Assembly: GCA_026873275.1 (NCBI GenBank)
Contig: JANTUC010000006.1
Location: forward strand, 2,232,001 to 2,296,000
DNA length: 64,000 nucleotides
From: Pseudopithomyces maydicus
Lineage: Eukaryota; Ascomycota; Dothideomycetes; Pleosporales; Didymosphaeriaceae
Direction of reading: 5' to 3'
Below the pieces are notes generated by a model. It did not search any database and was not told the DNA's origin. It saw nothing but the letters and a program-made list of their open reading frames with translations. The position numbers and the translations under genes are program-made. Below, in pieces: positions 34,574 through 46,237 of the stretch. Numbering within the stretch: the first letter of the stretch is position 1; every line of letters starts with the position of its first letter.

Positions 34574-35906
34574 GCAATTCTTTGGATGCGAGTTGTCCGT
34601 TGGATGCACTGCGGAATGATAGGGGCCCCATAGCGGCGTCACTGCGGGTCCTCGGCTGTCTGCATCCCGTCTCCAGCTCCGCTTTCCCCGGATCGTCGGG
34701 ATTTGCCACTGTGTGAATAATTTGTGAGGGGTAGACAGTCTGATATGCTGGACGGAAGTAGGTAGGTACTGTAGCTGTTGAGATTCCCATCATCGCATTA
34801 TCTGAAGCATTTTGTTTTAATATTCTCAATGATGTTTCGTTTATCAGCGTTCAGCTCAGTACGTACGCTCAATACTAGATACTATTAGCAATTGGATGCG
34901 GCTTCAAGCGATTCGCCCAGACATAATATGGCGCATGTGATGGCTAGCTGATTCACTACCCGTGTCGGAGCAAAACGAGCGCCCTTGGCTCGAACTGTTT
35001 CTCCTCCACACTCTGCATGGAAGGTTAACACGACGAATCGGATCTTCTCTAAGCGTATATGTCAGCATGGACACTAAGGAGCGGCCCTGCAGCATGACTT
35101 GACACAACCCCGGATCTCTCAAGTTTCCAGGTCCGCACGATTCATGTTCATCCTTCCTGGCTTTCTAGCGGCAGTGAACCCAGACCGGTGGCTTGGTTTT
35201 GGAGGCCATGTATTGTTGTGAAGCTTGCCTTCCTAGTACCAGCTTCTAGACGCTACCTGCGTTCTTCTCCGACGATGGCGTCGTTGCCATCGTGATTGGA
35301 GCCTTTGCTGTATCCGATCTCAGCCAGGGAGGTGCCTGTGACCCCAACGCTCCTGTGACCTCGTTGTACACGCACTAGGTATGCAGCAAGTGCAGGAATG
35401 AACGCATGTACCGTTCGTGGACACTTCGGCTCAAGGGAAAAAGCTGCCCTGCGCGGCATGTAGGGAAGCGATCTGTACTCGGCCGATAAGAAGTATTAAA
35501 AGTTCTAGCAGTGGTGGTCTCAAGGGTGTCCTAAAAAACCGAGCGTCTGTCACTGGCCCTCCTTTGTGCGTCATGGCAGTCGGGGAGGGCGGAGCAGCAC
35601 CACAGCATCAGCGCACCCCCTAAGACCCTGTAATTGGCGATGTGGAGGTGGGGCCCCGCGTTAACCATGCATCAGGCCGTGTCTCTTCACCAGTAGCTAG
35701 CCTAGCTCCCCGCCAAGCGTCCCAGGCTGAGTCTAGGAGCCCAAGTTCATCCTGATCCATAGTTCTTTATTGCCATGTATTATCCTCTATGCGGACTTCT
35801 CCATATTCCCCTCAATCCCGTCGCATAATTCACGAACCAACCCCATTTTATTGCCGTTGTACTGTTCAAAGCTTCCACTCGAACCATACCCTAGCGATAA
35901 GAAGTC
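34574..35906. other. Intergenic region upstream of the Zn2Cys6 regulator
   Basis: About 1.3 kb with short open frames only, none family-like. It probably contains the regulator's promoter and leader. Confidence 0.5.
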
Positions 35907-38784
35907 ATGACAGAAACAATGACTGATACAGACGTGAGCACGAACATAGCTGAGAAGCAGCCTGAGACGCAGAGCCAAAAAGCGGAGGGAGAAACTACCA
36001 AAAGTCAGGACCGGAGTAAGACTCAGCAAGGTGCGAAGTCACAAAAGTCCCGTCACAGGGCATCAGTAGCTTGTGCTTCGTGCCGAGATCGGCGGATTCG
36101 GGTATGTTCATATTCGGTAATGTGACAATTCTCACTGATAGTGGAAGTGCGTGGTGCCTCAAGGTGAAAAAGAATGCACACAATGTAAACGATCGGGTGT
36201 GGAGTGCATAATCAAGAATGACGACGAGCGAAGACGGTATGCATACAATAATATGTTACTCTTTGTTGGCTAAAACCATCAGACCAATTTCTCGGGCATA
36301 CATGTGTAGCCTGACCGACCGAGTAGCACTCCTAGAAAACATGTTAAAGGAACAGGGTGTCGAGGCACCGCCCGCACAACACCCACCGAAAACTCGCCAC
36401 ACTGCATTAGAGGAGAACAACCCAGGCCGGAAGTCAGAAGAACGACAGAGTCACCAGGAGCATTCAAGTCCGGGTAGCCAACCGAGTCCGCCGGAATACG
36501 GCGAGGCTGAGCACGTTGAACAGGGGAATAGTCCGTATGGCGAAGCGGATAGCGCTGGATCGCCATCTATGCTTCCACCACCTAAGCGAGATGGAATGGT
36601 AAGTCGATTACTCTCTACACGGGGACATCTTAGCTTCGACCAACTCAGCGGCCGCCTAAGATACTTCGGGCCCACAACAAACTGTCATGTGCATTCAGAA
36701 CATGGCAATCCTATGAATGCCGAGCAGCAGCTTTCAGAGCAATCACGAAGAGCCGAGAAGATAATTAGATCCCTGCCTTTGGAGACGTACGAATATCTTA
36801 TGGAGATGTTCTGGCAGTTCTACAACCCCGTCATTCACGTTTTACACCAGGAAGCATTCGAACAAGACAGAGAAGCAGGAAGAACGCAATTTTATTCAGG
36901 GTTTCTTCATGTATGCGTGTTAGCGATAGGGTTTCGACATGCGGACAAAAAACGTCCAGATATCAAAAAGATATCCCTTCCGCAGATGGAAAGTACGTTG
37001 CACCGCGAAGCGAAATACATGCTCGACCATGAGTTAGAGCGACCAGGTGGTATTCCGACGGTAGTTGCTATGCTGCTACTTGGCGATCTTGAGTGTGGAG
37101 GTATGCTTCCCAAAGAACACGCTACGTGTAACAGAGCTGACTGAGAGCAGTTGGTCGCGATAACTTAGGGTGGCTTTACTCCGGTCTGGCTGTCCGGCTT
37201 GCTTTTGATATAGGTTTACATCTTGATTCTTCGCTTTCCGGTCTTCCCCAGCGAGAAGTAGAGATACGCCAAATGACGCTTTGGGCATGCGTCATATACG
37301 ATAAAGTAAGGCAATCCTGGTTTTTTCCAACACAACGGTTCTAACTGACCGCATCAGTATTGGGCACTATTCCTGGGTCGACCAACGGGAATGAAAAGCG
37401 GCGATCTAGAGATTTACAGTCTCTCTAAGCAATTCGAGCGCCTAGGCACTTGTCGACCTGTTGGCCCAGAAAAGAATCTTGAAACTCAAATTTACGAAGC
37501 ACTCATTGACCTTATGGAACTTGCCGGGAAGATCACAGAGAACATGGACCCCCTGAAACAGAACACTGAGTCCGTGGTTGACCGAAACCAATATCTGCGC
37601 ATGGCAGCGCTGGATCGTGAATTCAGCACCTGGTACGCGCGTCTCCCAGAGGAGCTTCGCTGGACGCCAGCAAATATTGCGACAGCGCCCTTTTCGTTTT
37701 TCTTATTGCACCAGCAATATCATAGTTCTTTGATCTTACTACATCGTCCCTTCGCATTGTATGACGACCAAAGTGCTCAAGGATACGAAGGAAGCGCCCC
37801 AGATGATCATTTTTCCGCATTATCGCGGACGGTTTGCACGAAGCATGCTATTCGTGTTGCGAGAATTTTCTGGCAGCACCGGCAACGATTTGATACCAAG
37901 CAGATCTTTGTTACGGGGATGCAGCATGCTGTGAGTGTAATTGAATTCTTTCCCAGACTGTCGTTAACGATTTTCAGGGTACCGCTGCAACCGCTCTGGT
38001 AGCTGCTTTGGCATTCATCAAGAACGAGAACGACCGTAACAACAACATGCAATATCTGGAATGTCTTTCTGCTGCTCTCAACGACATGGCTATGACGTAT
38101 CAACCTGCAGAACGTATGGCGGTTGTTTTGCGCGCCGTGATGATGGAATTCCGGGGCGGGCCCATCGTCAACGACTTCAAACTGTACAAGCCGAAATCAG
38201 CGATTGTTCCAGCCCGCCGAGGATCTACTAATGAGGCCGCTGACATTCCAATGTACAAGAAGCGGCAAACGAGTCGACCGCGAGCTGGGACAGGCTCAAG
38301 TAAGAAACGGAGTATGAGCATGGTATCAAATGTCACCAACATCGACCTTACCATCAAAGCACCTATAGGTACGCAACGCTGGGATGCAGACGCAGAGCGC
38401 TCAGATGGATACATCATGGTGACACCTCGTTCAGAAATATCGTCCTGGCCGCCAATTTCGGAGGATACTCCTGCCCTATCGCACAGTCTTGCAACGCCTT
38501 CTACAGCAACACTTTCAACTTCAGAACCTCGGAACACATGGATGGGCGCGGAGTTGGACACATCCGATGCAATAAATAACCTTGCAACCGTGCATTTCCC
38601 CGAGATGAACGCACTAACAGACGGAGGCGATATGTCTCATCTGGATTTCCTGAACTTGGGCGATGTTGGCGAATGGGGGAAAGAGTGGGATGGGGGTAAT
38701 GGAGTTAGCGTTGGAAGTGACTTGGATGGTTTTCCTCCCCAACAACCGGCATATGGGATGGGGTTTGGGAGTCTTTTGAATTAG
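35907..38784 (+). CDS. Zn2Cys6 transcription factor with fungal_trans domain, 6 exons
   Basis: The predicted 878-aa nuclear regulator has exons 35907-36101, 36148-36236, 36283-37100, 37151-37305, 37358-37930 and 37978-38784. Intron 1 splits the zinc cluster; using the acceptor at 36146-36147 gives cysteines at 56, 59, 66, 75, 78 and 85 (Cx2Cx6Cx8Cx2Cx6C). A short coiled coil, LTDRVALLENMLKEQG, follows. The middle homology region includes FWQFYNPVIHVLHQEAF and LAVRLAFDIGLHLD, typical of PF04082. The acidic, Ser/Thr-rich C-terminus could be the activation domain. It sits inside the catabolic block between the BVMO and the PRISE reductase and is the obvious candidate for its pathway-specific activator (inferred). 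Confidence 0.92.
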
Positions 38785-38917
38785 GTGGTAGACATGCTTT
38801 CCGTACGATGTACGACACGAATTCGTTATTAGAAGAGGGTTTCTGTCTGAAGGGCGCTCGTTATTGCATTTTGATTTCTATAAATTTGCTTGACTTTAAT
38901 CCTGCTCATGTATAGAT

Positions 38918-40138
38918 CTAAGGGATAATCTTGGCCTTGCGCATCCTATCGAAAACCAGGCCCCATGCAAGCAGTGTATCCCTCTCTTCACCAAATCCTG
39001 TCGCGTACGTTTTAGTCATGTCGTACTGCCTGTCAAAATCAAACTGTGTCATCAGGAAGTACTCAAACCCAGGGAAAGTAAGAGGGCTATCTGCATGGCC
39101 TGTCTGTAGTCCTTTTTCTGCCTCCAACTTTTTCCAAGTACCGATATTCTCTTTGATGAATGTTCGCATCTCTGGTGGGTTCGAACTCGGACCTGTGCCA
39201 TTCAGTCCAAAATAGGAACACAAAGCAGGCCACTTCTTGCTCCAGGAAGAGGGCTGCTCGGCGTCCGCGACATTGTACCCTGTGCCTTTCTCAATCTTCT
39301 CTGGATGGAGAGAGAGATAGAGAGTCTGGCGTGCGATCATGTCGCTTGATGAGTCGTTGCTCAGAGCCACCCAGCTTTTCTGAGTGCCTGGGAAAGGCGC
39401 TTCAGAACCGGAGCCGTGCACCTCTTTCCACAGGGAAAGATAGATACCCATTACTGTCCCGAGACTGTAGAAATTCTGGTTTGGCACAAAGCCTATGATG
39501 ATGTCAGGTCGAGTGTCGATCCAGTTCCATTTCTTGTCTTTTGCGTAGTCCGCGAGCCAGTCCATTTGTGGGTGATAGAATAATAAGTCATGATAAGGTT
39601 CTTTTAGACGTGGCTGAGACTCTTTGTGTGGGACTTTGAGGTAGTCTATAGGATGGTTCTCGAGAAGATGGCATCCGTCTGTGATTAGAATTAGTAAATT
39701 GAGCATTTCTAAAATTGTATTTCACTTACACATCTTCGCTCCAGTTTGTAGGACTAAGAACTCGAGATTTGGACTGAGCTTATCAATAGCTAGTGTACTT
39801 CTTTTGAACATCGAAACCGCCTCTTCCAATTCTTTCTGCATGTCTGTCCCAGCTTTGTACGCAAGGTAGTATACATGTGTAACTTCTTCGATGTCTGGGA
39901 TCTTTTCTTTGATCGTGTTCTCTAATTGCTCCTGACTACCTTGCAATAGATCGATTCCAGAGACGATATTCAGGCGTGAATTCTTGGGCCATTGGGACTG
40001 CTCTTGTGAAAGAGGACGGTTCGTGAGGGCATGGACGCGCTTCCATAGATTAGATTGCGGGTAGTCATGTAGGATCTCGTTCACAAAAGACCATCCAGTG
40101 ACGCCAGAAGCACCAAAGATCAGGGCTGACTTGGACAT
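38918..40138 (-). CDS. PRISE-like enone reductase (5-beta-reductase / iridoid-synthase family), 2 exons
   Basis: The predicted 389-aa NADPH-binding protein has exons 40138-39730 and 39678-38918. The N-terminal FGASGVTGWSF is the Rossmann motif of PRISE proteins, and HVYYLAYK carries the expected lysine. The splice builds LQTGAKMYGCHL, which supplies the family tyrosine. Known members reduce 1,4-enones such as progesterone or 8-oxogeranial, and fungal members occur in secondary-metabolite and degradation loci. In this block it could saturate an alicyclic enone before the BVMO step (inferred). It converges on the regulator, with only 133 bp between their 3' ends. Confidence 0.85.
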
Positions 40139-40849
40139 GGTCACTTCTTGAAGTATAATTTTGCAGAAGGATATGACAGATGCTGGATGTGTTTCAATTC
40201 TGTAATTCAAAAGTAAAGTCGTGCCAGAATATTATTAACTTTTGAACGCTTGTCCATAGATCGCAATTCCAAGAGAGCATTTGTTTACCCCGCGAGCGAC
40301 TGCGTAACCTTCTCCTGTCATGCTGCCCCTCCACAACATCCCAGAGGGACTGATCGCCGTCCTAGATCATTTTAGCGTACGTACGGTCTAGTCGCATCTA
40401 GGTGCAGCTCCACTAGTACGTGTAAAATATTGATTCGGCGATGTATGCATTCTAGGCAGCTGGAAAATGATAGCCGGATGGGTTCCCGATATTCCGGCGG
40501 GGAACCTTCACGATCTGTGATTTTCGGGTTGAGTCGTGGAGAATTGTACCCCGCATGAAGCTCGAGTCGCGTGGCGAATGAACCGTCGCTGCTCTGCATT
40601 TGTGGAGCATGAAATGCAGGGCAGGCAGAAAAGCAAAGACCTCAAGTCAGTGTCGATCACAAGCTGGAAGTTTGAGCTTCCGTCAAATGGGTATCATTTC
40701 CGAACCAATCGTGACTACAGGACATAAGTGGTGCAGATTCGATCATCCTACTCGTATCAGTCTTAGGATTAACATAGGACACAGCGCAACGACAATGCTC
40801 CATATCCACCAAGGAATCTAATTCTTCTAAAACGAAATATCTGATCCGG
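40139..40849. other. Intergenic region upstream of the PRISE reductase
   Basis: This 711-nt spacer should hold the reductase promoter and the MFS 3' end. It contains a GGTTCCC/GGGAACC inverted repeat at 40481-40506. No gene is supported. Confidence 0.5.
40481..40506. promoter_or_regulatory. Inverted repeat GGTTCCC / GGGAACC
   Basis: Two perfect 7-bp arms (40481-40487 and 40500-40506) flank a 12-bp spacer containing TTCCGG, about 343 nt upstream of the PRISE ATG. It resembles the repeat before the BVMO in position and partly in sequence. Confidence 0.35.
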
Positions 40850-42703
40850 CTAATGGTAAACGTTTTTCTCGGCATTGATATCGTTCTCCAGAAACACTTC
40901 CGTCTTATTCGTCATCTTCGGTCCTAGATCTTCACAATAGAAGCAACATAGCAGACCCAGAATCCCGAAACTCAAACTACTAAGCGCAACAATTTTCAAA
41001 CCGTGTGCATAGCTCCATTTGAATGCTAACCCGGCTGCGGCGAGTGCTTCCGGCGTGGTACCTGGAACATCGGCTATTGCTGTCGCACCCAGTGGGAAGG
41101 CAGCAAGTAGCTTCTGGGCGTTCTCTGAACTCATACCGGCTGCTATAGCTGCAGCAGGAAGAGTGGCCGCTGCGCGTGTCGATTGAGTGTTGGTGAGAAT
41201 AGTCGTGTAGATTGCGACGGCGAGCGAGCCTCCAGCGTATCGAGCCATGCCCGCCAAACCACCGGAAAATCCAAGATCCTCCTGGGGAACACCTAACTGG
41301 GTAAACGCAACTGATTCATATTGAGCCCATCCAAAAAACGCTGAATCTGTTAGTTGAGGAAACGGTCGGTACAATGTATTGATACTTACTAGCATTAATA
41401 CAGCAGAATGCAATCATTAGACTTTGGTTGAACGGCGTACAGAGACCCATCAATGCACCAAACAGCGTCATGCCGGTCCATGTAAAGATCAGCGTCTTTT
41501 TCCAGTGCTTAATCACACCCCCAAAAGCGATCAAGAGACAAGCTCCGAATACTAGACCGACGTTTGGTGGTAAAGTAAGCAAAAGTTCCGTCGTGCGCGA
41601 GGTCGTAGAATCAAGATAGAATACATTAACCATGGTGGGCCTGCTCAAAATTAGCTCATCACATTATACGAGTTGACCTATGGCCTTAACTTACCAGATA
41701 ATGTTCACACTATAATAGAACATAGTGACGATAAAAGCTACAACAAACGGTGCAGTAAACTCCCTTCCTTTGTGACTGGCGAACAGGTGAGGTGGACACA
41801 GCTTGTGAGGGACACTGCTCACTGTTTCCCACCAACCGAAGGCCGCAATCAGGACAAAACCAACAACCATGGGTCCGATAACTGTCGGGTCGCTGCTTGG
41901 CTTGTATGTCGTGTTGATGATACCAACGAGGACCAGACACACACCAGGGATGATCAGCGCACTTCCAACATAATCGAGGCCTTTGATAGCTTCATCCCAT
42001 GGAATGCCCTTTGGATGCTTCGGTGGCTTGTAAAAGAGGTACAGGGCAGCCAGAGATACGAACTGAGCGACTAGACCACCGTAGTAAATATATTTCCAGC
42101 CTCCACTATCAATTGCGTAACGACCAACGATTGGACCAATGATGACTATAACGAAGACGAAGCCATCACTGAGGCAAATCCCAATGTGTCTGAACTTATT
42201 TGGTAAGAGTTCTGGAATGGAGCACATGGCCATTTGGCAAAAGCCACCCCCAAATCCGGTGATTGCCAGTCCTGCTGTGAACTGTGAAGCGCCATTCGCA
42301 GTAGCTGTGACGACGAATCCAACGCAACAGCATGCATTTCCAAAAAGTAGGAATAGTCGTCGGCCGAACAGATCAGAATTGGCACCGGCAATTAGGAAGC
42401 CGATAGCATTTGCTGTCGTATATGCAGGAACGTACCAGGCCGAAGAGGTTGGATCACCGAATTGGATCGATAGTTTGGATTGCAGAGCAGCTGTCGTGGG
42501 GACCGGCCAGAAGGAGAGCCCAAAGGTAGAAGAGAGGACAAAGATGACGAACCAAGTCTTCCACGTTATAATGACACTCTCACTATCGTTGTTTTGGAGA
42601 ACAGTGGGAGGTGGCGAGGGAACCACGTCGATCTTTTCCACGTCTTGCTTTTCGAGTGAGGAGCCACGGAGGGGCTAGAAGTCATGTCTTCAGTCGCCAT
42701 CAT
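40850..42703 (-). CDS. MFS transporter, 3 exons (one-base frameshift near the start)
   Basis: This predicted membrane transporter of about 585 aa has exons 42703-41695, 41640-41390 and 41346-40850. The loop GANSDLFGRRLFLLFGNA is the MFS motif after helix 2. The splices restore NIIWPTMVNVFYLD and CINANSAFFGWAQY. The main frame has no in-frame ATG before EKIDVV. The ATG at 42703 (MMATEDMTSS) connects only if the four-G run at 42671-42674 has one more base, and total exon length (1757) is one short of a multiple of three. An upstream exon or a start at 42832 is the alternative. Located in the catabolic block, it may import the substrate or export an intermediate. Confidence 0.82.
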
Positions 42704-43372
42704 GGGTTTGCGAGAGAATCGATTACTCTGGGACACAGAAGGTATCTGATCCTTCGTCCTCTTTGATATAATGCATGACCTTCCTGCGGTCGAGAGGAAG
42801 CCTTCGAGGTTAGCGTCTTGATATCCCCGCATTCTGGGAGACCTTCTCCAGGTTTCATGGCAAGCTATTGGAGGATCACTGGGCTATCAATTAGTCCAGC
42901 GTTGTACTAAGATGTCACGAAGCTTAAAATATGGGGCATGAATCACATCCACTGCTAGAATTATCGCATAACAGCCAGTGTCGCGCCCATGGGCTTCAGG
43001 GTATTATTATCCTGAACCTAGTATATATGGCTCTTCCAGGGTCATTTAGCGCAACGAATGATCATGTTCAGATGAGAGACTTTTTCCACCGTCAATTGGA
43101 ATTGGATGCTTAGTTGACATGCGTATCAACTTCTTGTTCGCTATGGATTTCAAAGGCTCTAGAAATCCGCGTGTAAATAACAATACATTCTTGCATAAGA
43201 CATATAGACGGGAAAATGTGTTCTCGCAGTACAACGTTTGTTATCTGCTAGAGAATTTTTGATTCATTGCATAAAGCATCCGAAGGCTTACATTCGTTGC
43301 AGGAGACGAAAGGCATCGGCATAGCGCCACTTCAATCCGACTGCTTGGCTTGAGGAGAATCCTCCCGCGGAG
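42704..43372. other. Intergenic region
   Basis: This 669-nt spacer between the MFS start and the EthD-protein 3' end (both minus) contains no supported gene. An upstream MFS exon could lie near 42750-42832. Confidence 0.45.
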
Positions 43373-44087
43373 CTACATCGTTCTCGTTACGGGTAAGTCC
43401 ATCCGTCTCATCACACTGTGGAATTGCTTTCCCAAAGACGATGTTGTCGTGGCTATTTGCTGGTCAGGATTTCGTTTTGCACGCTTTAGCAGCAAGGTGG
43501 TGACTTGCCCAGCAAAAACTTTGATCCCACTTGTTTTGTAATCCATGAAGTGATCCGCATCGGGCAATAGTGCTAGTTGGATCAGTGAGTGGGGTTGATG
43601 ATCGCTGAAAAGCATGACTAGCCTACCTGCTGCGTACTCTGGACTGGTGGAAAACCTTTCCCAGTCGTCCCTGTGGTATTGTCAGTGTATGAGATCGAAT
43701 GTTGCAGGGGGTTGGCATACCAGTCGCGAACCCAGATTTGTGAGCAAGCGTCGTAATCCAATAGCTCCATTCCCGCAGCCTTGATCCTGGCTTTGATTTC
43801 CGGCGTTTGATATGTCTTGGCTATCAGATTTGGCGTTGTGGAGTGGCAATATTACCTACCTGCACATATCGTTGTATCTTGACAACGTTGAAGAGTTTTG
43901 CTGCTACCGTCAAGTCGGCGTGGACGTGGTTGTAGTGCATTTGAAAGTGGTCATCATCCACGTTTGGTAATTTCTTAAAAAAGAAGGAAAGTTTGATGCA
44001 CGCTTGATATGATCAGTCTTGGTTCGCAATTTGGGGAGTTTAACGGACGCTGGTAATTCTCTCTGGCGCTCCAATCGAAGCGTTCAT
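43373..44087 (-). CDS. EthD-domain protein (dimeric alpha/beta barrel), 5 small exons
   Basis: Five exons, 44087-44045, 44002-43860, 43815-43721, 43670-43627 and 43572-43373, sum to 525 nt and give 174 aa. The reading starts MNASIGAPERITSV and continues KLSFFFKKLPNVDDDHFQMH with YNHVHADL, which matches the EthD pattern of an LxxFFxR strand followed by a helix with WxxxHxPL. RYVQ ends exon 2; WDDWERFSTSPEYA and DADHFMDY are further family-like segments. EthD relatives include a protein of bacterial ether-degradation operons and fungal polyketide-tailoring enzymes. Here it is intracellular and of unknown role. It is easily missed because no single exon exceeds 200 nt. Confidence 0.78.
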
Positions 44088-44574
44088 TGCTGAAATGGTG
44101 CTACAAAAGATTAGAATCGCTTCCACTAAATCCCGATGGGAAGAACATACTTCTACTTTATTATGAACCATGATGTGAATTCCAAAAAGTAGTATTCAGA
44201 TCAGCTTTGTCAAATGGATTGTAGAGTTTAAACCTTCTTCTAAACCCCATTGTAGTCTATATACGTGACCTGCAAGGTATATGCGCATAGGATTATCCGG
44301 CATTCGTTGGATTTGTGCAAATCAATGGAAAGAACAGCTGATAGAAACGATACAGCCAAGCTTACCAGACGAGTTTTAAACCCGGTAGTGAGAAGTTCTA
44401 TCGTGCGGGGAAACAGTAGCGGTTGACCAGTGGTGTAGCTCATCGTTAGCTCAACGCCACGACGCTACTCTCAGACTGTACTCTTCGCAGCGTAGCAAAT
44501 ACCAGACTAAAGTTTGTAGGATATGACGATGTGAATGTTCATTATGTACCCAGGAGAATGAATTATCTATTCAG
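44088..44574. other. Intergenic region
   Basis: This 487-nt spacer lies between the EthD-protein start and the alcohol dehydrogenase 3' end. A 67-codon minus frame at 44240-44443 is not family-like and is unlikely to be coding. Confidence 0.45.
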
Positions 44575-45746
44575 CTATGAGAATATAACGACCTGTCTCT
44601 TGTCTGCCTTGCCCTTCTCCATGTCTTCCACCATACGCGGCAAATCCTCAATCTTGTTGAATTCTACATCTGGTTGAATGCTTCGGTGCTATTAGCCAGT
44701 GCGCGCTAGTTCTAAGGCGATCGGACTTACTTATGCTTCGCGGTAAAATCGACAGCCTTCTTCATCCGCTGTGGTATCGATGTACTATCCGCCTTAATGC
44801 GGTATCTTCCAGTCGTCAGATCAAATGTGGTGATAAAATCCAAAGGCTTAGGAGCGATTCCAATGACCATCAGGAGTCCCCCAACCCGGAGAATATCAGG
44901 CGCGCCCGCATACGCGGCGTTACTCGCAGAATACACAGCTGCAGCATGACAACCTTTGCCATCCGTAGTCTTCTTCACCTCTTCGACGTAGTTCTTGTTC
45001 TTCATGGAGTTGAAGACGGCGTCCGCACCAACCTTCTTCGCCATCTCTAGCTGCGAGTCGTTGATATCCAAGCCGATCGTCTTATATCCCATCTGCACCG
45101 GAATCAGTCCAACTTTTCACCTCATCTCGATATGAACATCTACTCACAGCCTTCGCATATTGTATAGCATACTGGCCCAACCCCCACACCCAATCACCGC
45201 CAACCACTGCCCCTCCCGCAACTCACAACTATCCACCGAATGAAAACTCGTAATCCCCGCACAGAACAGTGGTGCCGCCTTAGAAATCTCCAACTCTTTT
45301 GGCAACAGCACCGCATTCTGCCAGTCCACCACCGCATACTCCGCGAAAAACCCATCGACCACAAAACCCTGCAGCTTGGACTTCCCCGTCTCGCACCGCA
45401 GATTATGCACCTTGCAACCTTCGCACTCGAAGCAGCAGTCAATGAAGTAGTTCGTACCGATAGCGTCCCCGACGTTGAAGCCTTTACCCTCGGCGTTCTT
45501 CCCAATGGATTCGATGTACCCGACGCCTTCGTGGCCGAGGGTGGCTGGGTAGTCCGGGCGCATGTCCATGTGGAGGTCGGAATGGCATAGTGAGGCGGAT
45601 TGTATTTTTACAAGGAATTGGTTGGAGTTTGGGGTGGGGATTGGGATGTCGTTTATTACGACTTTCTTTTGGGTACTGGGATGTGTGAGGGCGGCGGGTG
45701 GAATGGGGTCGGTGGAGACTTACGGGTCCCATTGGCCGGCTCTCAT
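44575..45746 (-). CDS. Zinc-type alcohol dehydrogenase, 4 exons (one-base frameshift in assembly)
   Basis: This predicted NAD-dependent, zinc-containing enzyme of about 339 aa interconverts alcohols and aldehydes or ketones. Exons are 45746-45724, 45675-45148, 45092-44731 and 44680-44575. The catalytic-zinc ligands are in SLCHSDLHM and TLGHEGVGYIES; the structural-zinc cysteines are in CCFECEGCKVHNLRC. The cofactor motif should read VIGCGGLGQYA, but the assembly loses frame in it at the run of five C at 45181-45185; one more base restores the motif, and exon lengths sum to 1019, one short of a multiple of three. In the catabolic block it could oxidise the hydroxy acid formed by lactone opening (inferred). 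Confidence 0.87.
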
Positions 45747-46237
45747 GGTGGAGGTTGAAAGTCAGATAATCTATTGATTATAGAGGGTTTACGGTGAGTA
45801 CTGTGTTGGATTATGTGTTATTTAAAGGCGTGATCATTACATGTAAAGTGAGGACAGTATGGAAATCATGTTGGCGCCCAAGTGCAGTGCATTGGACATT
45901 TTCCGTGCTTCCGTAGCGGAAAAGATACCCCGGGGCCCATATTGGATATGTTTGAACACAGCAGCTCGACTGTGATTTGTCCTTGGCGAGCTCGTGGAGC
46001 GGGGATAGTGACGCGGGGTGGAGGGGCTTCTCCAGACCCTGCGCGAGTCAATAGGTGGTACTCGTGATGTTCACTTGAATCATGCACGCCCGTAGAACAG
46101 TATAGCAGAACATAATGTCCCTTCTCGCGGCTCAATTTGCTTTGCAATTGAGAGTTACAAACAACGTAATATTAATTGTTCTGTAGCATTTCACGAGTAG
46201 TTAGATCCAAAATGTTTCATCACGATAAAATAGAGCT
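45747..46237. other. Intergenic region upstream of the alcohol dehydrogenase
   Basis: This 491-nt spacer contains the alcohol dehydrogenase promoter and the hydrolase 3' end. No gene is supported. Confidence 0.5.
45909..45921. promoter_or_regulatory. Inverted repeat TTCCG-TAG-CGGAA
   Basis: A 5-bp palindromic pair with a 3-bp spacer lies about 163 nt upstream of the alcohol dehydrogenase ATG. The half-site TTCCG/CGGAA also occurs in the repeat upstream of the BVMO, so a common regulator is possible. Confidence 0.35.

Noticed and set aside
44240..44443. Candidate first exon upstream of the EthD gene (MSYTTGQPLLF...)
   Set aside because: It ends in a GTAAGC donor, but the EthD gene already has an ATG in good frame at 44087 and the extra segment is not family-like.
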